Below, in pieces: positions 52,466-62,712 of a stretch of DNA of 64,000 bases (positions are counted from its first letter, which is position 1; every line of letters begins with the position of its first letter). Below the pieces are notes generated by a model that searched no databases, was not told the DNA's origin, and worked only from the letters and a program-made list of their open reading frames with translations. The DNA is taken from assembly GCA_022225965.2 (NCBI GenBank), contig JAKJXP020000001.1, positions 1,302,001 to 1,366,000 on the forward strand. The letters are read 5' to 3'. Source of the stretch: Diatrype stigma. Taxonomy: Eukaryota > Ascomycota > Sordariomycetes > Xylariales > Diatrypaceae. The position numbers were made by a program, and so were the translations under genes.

Positions 52466-54318
52466 GAAAGGGGGAAAGGGGGAAAGGGGAAGGGGAAGGG
52501 GAGGAGGGCGAGTCTTTGGATGAACGAAGGATAGAACTCGGGTATTTCTTCGATCTGTTAGCAACGACACTTACGAACTGGAACTGGTCTAGGTTAAGAG
52601 GGATATAGAGCCGCTATTAGAATTCTCAAAGGCGCTGTTGGAATTGACTATGGGTATGTAGATTTGGTTATACCTATACCTAATAGGAATGACGGGATGG
52701 ACAGTCCCGGCGACGGCTTTGGGAAGTTGGAGCCAAGAAAGCCGCTATTGTCGGCCGCTCTTTGGAGATAAAATAATTCTTATTCTTAAGTATATAGTTT
52801 AAAATACGTAATTTCGACCGCCGATCTTGGTCAAATATAAACAAATCAGCTGAATAACTGAATAACCCATCAATTACCTAGAAACTTGAAAGCTGCTGCA
52901 CGTGAAGATGCAAATACACGTGGTCTTCCAAGTTGACGGACGGACCGACGGATAGCTGCTTTCGGGATGCAACCCCCGAATCCCGAGGTGGTCTATTCGA
53001 ACCTTGGAACCAACTTCCGTCGAATGCAATTATTGGTCAGCGAGGACTATCCTTGACGTCCGGGTGTGTTTGAGATCGCCAGACCACATCCGAGTTCTGT
53101 CGGTTGCTTGCTACCAGGTAGCCATTGAACCGAACCGCATTGCAACCGAGATGCATTTTCCATTCTACCCTAGAGCTGGCTAGATGTTCTATCCCTAGAC
53201 ACATCCAAATGTATATCCTTCCAGGTTACTTATAGTCCCATGCATACACTTCGAGCTTACTGTATACCCGGGTACTTGAGTAGGTATTAACCTCAACCAC
53301 ATGGTTCGATGCGGAGTACGTTAGTCTCTTGGCGAAGAAACCTCTGTGCCTCTCAAAGCCTCTCCATTACATGTCTTATCAACGGGGTACAGGGTTATAC
53401 TCAAGCAGTCTCCTAAGCTACCAGGCTCCCTGGGAGACAGACGCTGGTTCGTGGCTCCTCAACAATCTTGGCATGTCAAGTACCTATGTAGTCGAGGTAG
53501 CCGGGTAAGCATCGTATGAGCCCGGAGTTTTGGTGAGCTCAACTGTCTTACTAAAATGTCTCCTAGTTAGGGGCTACTCGGAGTCGTAGTTAACTATAGG
53601 TACTGGTAGTATTCCAACACGCTGGATCAGCGCCCCTCGCGTACATACCACATACCTGTACATACCATACCGTACGGGTCATCAACACGTCCCCACCTTC
53701 CCTGCTTAACGTTATCTTTCGAGGTTTAGTCACCACTTTATACGCTTTTCCCCACCACGAAATCGGCTCGACGTTGAACTTTTAAGTCCGCCATCTCCAT
53801 TGTCGGAACGCCCATCGACACTTTACTATCCTTTCAGCATTTACTACCTCCCTATCAGACTATATATATTATTCCTTCGATCGAGCGTTAACCTAGTTTA
53901 TATTCTTACCGGGTAGACTAATACTACTACTACTCCTCCTGAATAAGCCCACCTACACACATCGACCGATCAGCGCCATGGACTTTGCTTGAGATCCCCC
54001 AAGGCCACCCTGCTTTCGTGTGACGGACTTCCCCCAAGCGCGGGTACCTGCGCAAAGCCAAACGCAATTCTTCTTGGACGGGACAGGCCCGACTCGACTC
54101 TACCTACCTAAATCGCGTCGTATCGCATCGCACCGCATCGCATCGCATTCCCGTTCGCTCTCGCTTTCGCTCAACAGCATCCTTACCCACCTATATACCC
54201 ACCCACCTATATCCAAAAAACCGAACCCGATTTCCCGACACAACTCCCCCGCCCCCCGCTCCCTCCCCGCAGCCCTCCCTCCCTACCTCGCCCGCTCGCT
54301 CCCTCGCACCTGCGTACT
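52466..54318. promoter_or_regulatory. spacer ending in the adenylate-kinase promoter and leader
   Basis: No gene is seen. A G/A-rich run follows the hydrolase stop codon (52466-52510). A TATATATATT stretch near 53862-53871 lies about 450 bp upstream of the adenylate kinase start. A C/T-rich leader with an (atcgc)n tract at 54118-54150 follows, and the last 100 bp are almost pure pyrimidine/C-rich DNA. Confidence 0.55.
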
Positions 54319-55218
54319 ATGCGCCTCCGCAAAGCGGCCCGCGTGATCCTGATCGGCGCACCCGGCGTGGGCAAGGGCACGCAGTCAGAGCGGCTCCTCG
54401 CGCGCTTCCCCCAGCTGTCGGCCATCTCGTCTGGCGATCTTCTACGCCACAATGTCAAGACCCGCACCCCGCTCGGCATCACCGTCGAGAGCACCATGCG
54501 CAGCGGCGGCCTCGTCTCCGACGATCTGATCCTCCGCCTCATCACCAACGAGCTCGGCCACCGCGGCTGGCTCGCCGGCGCCCGCGAGAACGTCGTCGCC
54601 TTCTCTTCCCCCGCCGCGGCCGCCGCCAACGGTGCGAGCGAGACTATCGCGTCAGCAGAGCCGGGTTCCGCAGTCCCCGGCGGTGGGATCGGTGATTACC
54701 CGATACCACCGCCATCTTCTTCCTCCCTAGGATCATCCTCCTCCTCCTCCTCATCCCTAGACTTCAACCCGAACGCTGGCGCTCACCTGTCGCGGCAGGC
54801 GTTGGAGGACCCATCGGCATCATTTCTGCTCGACGGGTTCCCGCGGACGGCGCAGCAGGCGGAGCGGCTGGACGAGGTGGTGCCGATCAACTGGGCGGTG
54901 TCGATCCGGACCCCGCTGGACGTGATCATGGAGCGGATCTCGTCGCGGTGGGTGCACGAGCCGTCGGGGCGGGTGTACAACACGTCGTTCCACGCGCCCC
55001 GGGTGCCCGGCCGGGACGACGTCACGGGCGAGCCGCTCGTGCGCCGCGCCGACGACGACGAGGAGGTCTACCGCGCCCGCTACCGCAAGTTCCGCGAGAC
55101 CTCCGAGCCCCTGCTCGAGCACTACGCCCGCAAGGGCGTCCTCTGGGAGGTCGACGGCCGCAGCTCCGACGAGATCTCGCCCCAGCTGTTCGCGGAGTTC
55201 GGCCGCCGCTTCTTGTGA
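54319..55218 (+). CDS. adk2: adenylate kinase, mitochondrial GTP:AMP phosphotransferase type
   Basis: This is a single exon of 299 residues. The enzyme transfers phosphate between nucleoside triphosphate and AMP. The P-loop GAPGVGKGT lies at 13-21, the AMP-binding SSGDLLR near 37-43, the core DGFPRT at 172-177, and the extended LID begins at about 208 (RWVHEPSGRVYN); the LID lacks zinc-binding cysteines. The combination of long LID and HAPRVPGRDDVTGEPLVRR is typical of the matrix Adk2/AK3 group. A roughly 70-residue Ala/Gly/Pro/Ser-rich insert (about 96-165, including an eight-serine run) separates the AMP-binding helices from the DGFPRT strand; it is in frame and without splice consensus that I can see. 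The basic start MRLRKAARVIL is short for a presequence, as in yeast Adk2. Confidence 0.92.
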   Translation: MRLRKAARVILIGAPGVGKGTQSERLLARFPQLSAISSGDLLRHNVKTRTPLGITVESTMRSGGLVSDDLILRLITNELGHRGWLAGARENVVAFSSPAAAAANGASETIASAEPGSAVPGGGIGDYPIPPPSSSSLGSSSSSSSSLDFNPNAGAHLSRQALEDPSASFLLDGFPRTAQQAERLDEVVPINWAVSIRTPLDVIMERISSRWVHEPSGRVYNTSFHAPRVPGRDDVTGEPLVRRADDDEEVYRARYRKFRETSEPLLEHYARKGVLWEVDGRSSDEISPQLFAEFGRRFL

Positions 55219-57366
55219 TTGATCGACGAACGAGGATGCGCTCGGAGCTGGGCCTGGCTACCTGGTTATCGGGCTTGGCCTGGCCTGGGCTAGCTAGGTT
55301 GACACTTGCCGCTTACGAGGATGAGGAAACTGAACGAGGTTCAAGAATTTAGTCCTAAGAAGACTAATCTGTACGATCGTGCACGAGTATATATCCCTGA
55401 AACGATTATTTTGGTTCCGGAGTTTCAACAAAGGGAACACACCTGTTGGGATAGTGGATGGTGGGTTGGGTGATGCTTGAGAGCGGACAACGTGGGGACG
55501 AAGGGAACGGAAGATGGCTGTCTTGGGAGTATGGGAGTTCTGGGTCTGGGGTGACCTTGGTGATTGTTTGTTTACATACGTAGTATATATATCGTCAGGC
55601 TCTGGTGTAGGAAATGGGCTACTACCTACCTCATGATCTTTTTCAGAATCGATGCAGGGTTATCGCATTTATGAATACGGACGAATTTAACAATCGGTTT
55701 CAGTCGATTTTGCAAGTTTTCATATTCAGTGTCGTCAAACCAGTAGAGCTGGAGCTATATTTACAGAGAGAGTGAGTATACCGAGCTCTGGCAGGGCGCG
55801 AGAGCCTCGCTACCAGTCGTCGTCGCGGCTAAGTTCAGCTGTTGTCTCTTTTCGAGACCTAGAGATACCACTGGGTGTGACGACGCCGCCTTGTTTAGAT
55901 ATGCTAGATACAGCCGCAGGGCAGAACCGTAGGAAAATGGGCTTGCCAAGTTCTTAACAGAGGCTGGTAGCTCCTACTCGCTGTTATCTCGTTCTCGACA
56001 GGTATTGTAACATCATATTCTTCTACGTAGGTGGTTTATATGTCGTTTGCCGGGTTTGGTTAACCTCGTTTGCCACATAAGCGCAACATACATAGCACCC
56101 GCAGATGAGCAGTCTTCGCAAAACCTGTTCGTAGGGAGGTGCTTATCAAGCACCTCCTGTAAAGAAGATCCACCCCCTATTCTTTGCTCGTCTTGGTACA
56201 TGTAGAATCCTTGGATCCTCAAAGACTATCCCTTAGCTGCTTTGCTTGTTCCTCCTGGGACATGCCAGCTTATACTAGATGAGAACACGCCCTTAGTCAA
56301 CTGCTCCTCGAGCAAGAGCATCCTCCTATACGTCATTTCTCCCGCTCATGGAAGTCACTGCCTGAGTAAGGCAATCAGTGCTGCCCGGTCATTACCTACA
56401 CGTAGATTATTTTCAAGCACGTCATGTCATGAAGCTACGTCAATAAGAAAACCCAAGCCCATGCTGGCTGACCACTACGTCGAGATCTCTTCAAGCTCCT
56501 CCATGCCATTTTAATGTGATGCCTGGTACAGATGATACGACAAAGTGTCAGACACCAACAACACTGCTCGGTCACTACTCCTAAAACCAACTTATTTCTG
56601 ATCCACTTGTACACGGTCAGGCTCACATCCTTACAACGCGATGATTCCTCCATGGTCAAACCCGATATTATGTGACCAGGGTGAGGAAGACTCCGGTGTT
56701 AGTCTCGGCAACAGAGCGATGCCTCTAGGGTGGAATGTCCTGTAAAGGACCCAAGCTTCAAGGCGAGTAGTAGGCACTACACTGCGAACTAGATAGTCAA
56801 GAAATTCAGCCGGCTAGACTCGCCACATAGTCATATTTACGATTGACGTTTTTAGCCGTATCATCCTATGAACTAAGGAATTTCCCATCCTTTCAGGATG
56901 AGTGTATAATTCAGGTGTGTGAATAGTGATGACGGTCCAAACAACAGTCACCAAGCGCTTTTCAGCAGCTAAGGCCGAAAGCAAGACACGGTAAATGGCA
57001 CCAGTGCCAGTTGATTCCGACTGATCACAATATCTCAATGAGGATACTCATAGTACTGCTTGTCCCAGGCTGACGAGCGGCCATCTCCACCTCCCCTCTC
57101 TCCAACCGTAAAAGCAAGGACAGGACCACCACTCTAGGGCATCCTCATCCTTCTTCCCCTCCCTTCCTCCCCCCTACCACGGCCCCAGCCACCAGGTCTC
57201 TCGGTCCCGGCCCCGGACCCCGGGCGATGTCGTCTCGGCCACGAGATGCCACCGGCGACATCGCGCGATCACCACCATCTCCCCCCTAGCCACCCCCGAC
57301 AACCACCCCAGCCGAAATCCGATGAAATTCATACGGATGGCATGCTTAGGCCAGCTCCTCTGTGTT
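55219..57366. other. convergent spacer without supported gene
   Basis: About 2.1 kb lie between the adenylate kinase stop and the stop of the small leftward gene at 57367. I see only short frames. The stretch 57060-57310 is C-rich and gene-like in composition, but has no start or motif. Confidence 0.5.
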
Positions 57367-57615
57367 TCATTTGCGCTCGTAGTAGTACCGACTAGCCGCC
57401 TTCCCGAGAGCGAAAAATACCAAAAAGGACGCCGCGTATATGATGATGCAAATCATACTCGTGGTGCAAATCACAGCGAGAGAGTCTGGAGTGGGACAGT
57501 CGGCGCAGGCGGTGGCGGCGGCGGTTTCGGTGTAGATGACAGTTTCCGTGACGGTGGAGACGATGGGGACGGTGGTCATTGTGGGGGGTATGGTGATGGT
57601 GCTGCTGACGTCCAT
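57367..57615 (-). CDS. small single-span membrane protein, 82 residues
   Basis: This is an uninterrupted ATG-initiated frame. The first half is Ser/Thr-rich (MDVSSTITIPPTMTTVPIVS, TVTETVIYTET) and resembles an O-glycosylated ectodomain. A CADCP motif follows, then a hydrophobic segment at about 48-72 (VICTTSMICIIIYAASFLVF) and a short basic tail (YYYERK). The likely orientation is N-terminus outside. I recognise no family. Short Thr-rich single-span proteins occur in filamentous fungi, but the frame could also be chance, so confidence is moderate. The upstream DNA has GAT and GCT triplet runs. Confidence 0.45.
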   Translation of the reverse strand: MDVSSTITIPPTMTTVPIVSTVTETVIYTETAAATACADCPTPDSLAVICTTSMICIIIYAASFLVFFALGKAASRYYYERK

Positions 57616-60311
57616 GGTAGCGGTGGTGTTGTTGATCTAGGTGTTGGTATTGCTGCTATAGCAACTATTTATGATGATGATAATGACGATGATGATGATG
57701 CTGCTGCTGCGGCTGCGGCTGTTCAGGTTGTGCCAGTGTTTTGCTTGCGGTGTTGGGAGTTTGAAGATGTTTACGTGCGCCCGCGGTGGACGCCATTCTG
57801 CTTTATTCACCATATGCCTCTATTGCTCCTTCCTCGGTGGACCTGTCGAAGCGGGAAGGACTTGGCAAGGTGTTTTCATGGAGGGGGAAAGAGCTGAGGC
57901 CGACTATAGTCCAGGAGCATGGAGGCAAGGACATCTGCGAAAGGCGCAAGAGTATAGATCACTAGGCTCTTGACTCCTTCCCCCCTTCCCCCCTTGTGTG
58001 CTATCTTCTATAAGCAGTGGAAAGGGGTAAACAAATCCGCCACCGTGTATTTGTATTTAAAAGCACATCATTCAGTGCAATCAAAAACTAGGATATGTAT
58101 CGGGTAGCAGGAACTTGTGGAATTATGTGACCATGACATAGTGACTTCGGTTGACTTGGTCTCCCAGGTCTCGTCTCACTTGGCAGCACCCAAACCCAGT
58201 AAGAAGACCGGATCGAACAAAACTATAGGGAATACCACATACCTCAGCGCAGTCTCAGTAAGCTTCTCGGAATAGATGGCAATGGAATTGGTTGAATCGG
58301 CATGGTTCCCCCGCTGGACTGGACAGCCAAGCCTCCCAAATCTTGACTCCGACGAGCTCGTTATAAACAAGGAAGTAGGTAAACCCCAAGATCACCCACA
58401 AGAAGTTCAAGGGACTTAGAGGTGGCGTCGTACAGCGAAATTGCCCCTGAGATACCACTTGGACGTTTGATTGAAAACGAGTTGCTTTGATCCAAATCGA
58501 TGCTTCTTCCTCGCCCTTCCCGGGGTGGGAAACCTTCCGCGCTATCGGGGACTCGTCCACACCCAGGATCTTTATAGACACGCTGATGGTGTCTACGAGG
58601 GTTATCGCATCAAGCCCTCACAGCCTTCAGGAGGCGAAGGGGATAGGGACGTGTTCTTCGGGACACAAGCTGTGCCGACCACAGCCCACCAGGGTCGCTT
58701 CATCACCGTAACGGGTTATCCTTGGGGCTACGCCAGCATCAAGGTTATGATAGACTCCTGCCACGGCAGAACCCGATATCCTGGAGTCAAACACCAATGC
58801 AGCCTCACAATCAAAAGTCTAGCCAGTCCACTAGAGCTAGTAGCGAGTCCTTGGCTGCAGGCCCTCGACCCTGATCCTTAGAGCCTGAGGAAGACGTACG
58901 CTTTGGTATCACCTGATGCCGTTAGCAGGCATACCCGAATCATCATTGTTATCTGAGTAATGGCCTTGTTCGCGTCGAAAAATTACTTACGCCTGGACTG
59001 GCTGCAGTTGGCCTCTCCATGAACAAAAGGACCTCCCAAACCAACCAACGATCCATCAAAATGAGTGTTTGGCTCACCGTGCTCACGTGGATACGTCGAA
59101 AGCAGTCAGTCGAAGCCAGAAGTCAAAGCTAGCATGATGGTTGCTTGGGAGATATATCGCACATGGCTGGGATAAGACCCTGTCGTGATAAGATCCGTAA
59201 GCCTGTGCTCAGGAGAATGATGATGTATGTATGGTCCAGGGATGAACTCGAGATGCAGCTTGACATTAGACGACATTGCCACTATGCTAGGGGTGTATGT
59301 AACTTATCGCAATAAAACAGCCGACTCTATTGTTATGCTGAAGGGGATAATCGATCAATCTTTACCTTCAGAATTTCAGGGGTAGATGTACACTACCTAC
59401 GCATAGGGGATGCCAAGCCACTAGTAAATAGGGGCCGACTTGCCCCACCGAAATAAGTGATCCAAGCTCTCCTATCCGAGGCTTCATTAACGCGACAGAA
59501 TTCAATTTACGCGTTAGCGGCCCTGATATGCGCGCACTTTAAAGTGAATGTTGGTCACTATAAAGTGAATGTTGGTGCTCATTCCGCCTAACATCGGCCT
59601 ACACCTGGTTGAAGCATTCCTTTCGCAGTGGCTTTAGCTCTTAAGCTCGAAGGATCATATCACGAGATCTACGCCGACACCAAGCATAGTGGCAGTCCCC
59701 GATATGCATTTCACAGTGTTCACTCATCATGTTGTCATGATATGGAATTAGAAGAGATAGGAAAGTGTATTATTAGCAACTATCTAGTAAGTATCGTTCA
59801 GAGCTAGGTCGCTGGCAATGCTTCTCGCTAGCAATGTTCCTCTGCCTTATGCATGAACCACCAACCTCAAACGAATGCAGACCAACCCAACCCCAAACGC
59901 AAACCTAGATACTGATTAATTAGAGAGGGAACCTATTGTTACCTGGTGTTCCCTAACTCTAGAGCAAACGCGTCCTATCTATCCACCCCATATCCGTCCT
60001 CGCCAACTGTTTTACCCAGTGAGATCAGCTAGCAGATACTATGCAAGCGAACTCCGCTCTGACATGTGTGATGTCTTAGGTGAGCAGGAGTATAGCTTGC
60101 TTCACTGGAACCATGTAACCAATGGCCCATACCGCTGGTAGTAACCAGAATGATATGTGTGAGAGGATATTGAGGTCGGATGTTTAGGACACCCAAGAGC
60201 ATAACCCGCCAGAACCGTGAACCATGAACCAAATCGCTGAACCGTGAGAAGCATGTAAGAAGAAGTAAAAGATGCCGCATCAAGGCACTCTCCGCATAGC
60301 AAAGCCGATGT
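57616..60311. other. spacer without supported gene
   Basis: This 2.7-kb stretch has (GAT)n and (GCT)n runs at 57671-57715. Two overlapping frames on opposite strands lie around 58255-58881 but neither shows a family motif; the minus-strand one has a hydrophobic stretch but opens only from GTG. It may be a decayed gene. A 16-bp direct repeat is listed at 59540-59576. Confidence 0.5.
59540..59576. repeat. 16-bp direct repeat with a palindromic edge
   Basis: The sequence taaagtgaatgttggt occurs at 59540-59555 and again at 59561-59576, five bases apart. The left copy overlaps the 12-bp palindrome cactttaaagtg (59535-59546). The pair looks like a protein-binding arrangement or a small duplication; no gene starts nearby. 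Confidence 0.6.
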
Positions 60312-62712
60312 TTACCATCCCGTACAGTCGCGCGCGAATGAATCCTTGTTCATCAGCGAGTAGGGACCGCTGTTCACCAACTGGCCAGTTGCCACCGCGA
60401 TTTTGCCGCGGTACTCGTCGATCAGTCTCTGCCAGGAGACGGCCAACCCACTGCCAGCACGAGGATCCCACTGGCCACGGCCAACTCGAATGCGGACCAG
60501 CACGAGCTCCTTCTTGGCGGCCTTGATCTCGTCCTCGGCATCCCACAGCTCGGGGTCGTTTCCCGTCAGCGTGCCCGCGAGCGCCTTCATATCGGCAATC
60601 CGTTTCTCCAGCTCGACAATCCGGGCCTGGTCCTGGTAGTAATGGTTTTGCAGGTGGCGGACCCACGCCTTCGCGAGTCGGAGCCGGTGGTTGAGCTGTC
60701 GCGAGCCCGGAGCGACCAGGTTGTGCATCGTCGCGGCGAGGGTTTGGTCGTTGTTGGCTATGAGCGGGGCTCCCATCAGCGTCCGGACATCTGCGATCTG
60801 CCCGTAGTCCCAGAGACGATCCGCGATCTCCCGCTTCCTCACATGCATGTTGTAGTGGTGCTGTGCGAGGTATGCCACCATTTGGCAGCCATGGCAGACC
60901 CTGAATTCGTGCCTCCGGTCGGCGCAGGTATCTGTGTAGAACCACTTTGGGATGTCCTCCTCACAGTCCTTGCATCTGTACAGGATGATGCGCTTGTCAT
61001 CCAGTCGGGAAACCAGGGCTGCTTTGAGGACCTTCTCGCGTATGGGCCCTCCATTTGTAGCCACGATGATGTCAATCCACAGCGTCATCTCCATGTCGTG
61101 CTTCTGTTCGGGCATCAGAGTAGCAAGATCGCCGTGGCGACCTTTTCTATAGTCGACGAGGTTCAGGATGGCGTCGAGGATATATGGGAGCGTGTCGATG
61201 GGGAAGGGCAACTTGTCAAGGAACCGTCGGAACGCTTTTCCGGGCGTGAGGATGTCAATGTTGGCTGAGACTGCCAGGGGGATGAGGTGTAAGAGGCCTG
61301 CGACTACTGCCCTAGGAATGTCCAGCTTCCCCTCGTCGTGAGGGATAACTCCAAAGCAGCCGAGACTTCCAAGAATTGGTCCCTGGAAGTAGCGTGGATA
61401 GAAATCCACATCGAGGCGAGTCTTGTTGTCTTTCTTGAAACGATAGAGATTGGCATCTCTAACCGCTTTGAGGAGCATGCTCGTATCTCCGAAGGTCATC
61501 AAGTCGCAGTTGTGGACGCCCAGGGTCTTCAGGTTCGGCAGTGATCGTATAATCGCCTTCACTGCGGAGATGTTCGTGAATGGGACTCGCTGCAACAAGA
61601 GGTGTCGGAACTGGTCCGGGCGGTGCAAAATTGCGCGGTCTGTGGATATGTTAGTAGTCAACATGGAAGCGCCGAATATAGCTATGTACTTACACAGCTT
61701 CAAGTTCTGCATGAAGGTGTCCGTGATTCGAGGCTCCTCGAAAAGCATCTCTCTGGTATCAATATACCCATGTTCATTGATGCGATTACGTGACGAGAGC
61801 TTGCTCTCGTTGAACTCCCTACGGATTGGAGATACCAACAGAAAGGGGCAGACCTCCACATTAGCCTGCTCCCTAGTTCTTTGCCCGTTGATGACTAGCC
61901 AACGCAGTTCTTGCTCAGACTTGTCAATGTCCAGGAAGTTGGCGCTCTTTAGGTCACAATGGGTCTAACAAGCAGTCAATATTTGTACGGACTTATACAT
62001 TAGGAAGATGGAAGACTCACGACTGCAATGCCAATACCCTTGAAAAGCAGTTGGCACGTTCGGCTGAGGTTCGACATGTCCTCCCAGCTGCCGATGAGGT
62101 GACTCACGATCATATTAAAGATCTCCGGCGTCTTGGCCACCGCACCCAGAGCAGTTGACTGCTTAGCCTGAGTCTTGGAAAACCCAAATCTGCTTTGGGT
62201 GAATGGGGCCTATATGGTAGTTAGCGGGCTGCATTCAGCTTAAGTGGTATTGAACTTACAAGAGTCGGGACCTCGAAACTGAGCGGCCAGGTCTTCAGTT
62301 TCAGTTGGTTCTTCAAGTCCTCGGGCATGTCCTTCCAATCTCCAGGCGCTTGGTACAGGTTGGTGTTCTTCCCATCGTCTCCAGGATGGAGAAGCTTGTT
62401 GAACTTCGCCAGCTCATAAACCTCAGAATTGCCTCGCTGAATTCCGTGATGGATAGTTCCCTGGTCTTGGCTTCGACGGGCAAAGAAAATGCGGGAGCCA
62501 GGGGCAGCCTCGGTGTCGTCTGTTTCATACAGACGAGCACCTTTGCCAAAGCTGGCAGGGTAGTGACCAGATGGAGTTTGGTGGGCGGGGAAGGGCTTCG
62601 GTTGGCCGACTTGGTCATGAGACGGCACAGCGGGCTCCAGGAAGTATAGTCGCTGGTCGACGTCGCCCACCTGCATGGGCAGTCTGGGGTAGGGAACCTG
62701 GGTGTAATCCAT
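60312..62712 (-). CDS. F-box-like protein with Cys-rich and coiled-coil C-terminus
   Basis: The exons are 62712-62260, 62209-62021, 61964-61694 and 61639-60312, with introns of 50, 56, 54 and consistent phases 0, 0 and 1; the product is 746 residues. The second exon has an F-box-like stretch (TPEIFNMIVSHL then DMSNLSRTCQLLF, about 176-212). F-boxes recruit substrates to SCF ubiquitin ligases through Skp1. The middle has leucine-rich, repeat-like segments (LPNLKTLGVHNCDL). Cysteine pairs follow at about 527-556 (CKDC, VCHGC), suggesting a zinc-binding patch. A coiled coil (ARIVELEKRIADMKALAG) lies near the end. This combination is common among expanded fungal F-box-type proteins of unknown substrate. 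The third intron is stop-free, so a read-through product would also be in frame. Confidence 0.7.

Noticed and set aside
52976..53030. Sequence with a ttcgaa-centred box resembling a tRNA T-arm
   Set aside because: No acceptor-stem pairing or anticodon arm can be formed around it. I found no tRNA gene in the window.
58255..58881. Overlapping frames on both strands, one with a hydrophobic stretch (NFLWVILGFTYFLVYNELVG)
   Set aside because: The minus frame starts at GTG and ends without a conserved context, and the plus frame has no motif. It could be a decayed membrane-protein gene, but I cannot name the family.
10288..62712. Idea that the window is a secondary-metabolite or defence cluster
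   Set aside because: There is no polyketide or peptide synthase, terpene cyclase, cytochrome P450, transporter, NLR or similar gene. The genes are mainly housekeeping or secreted proteins with unrelated roles.
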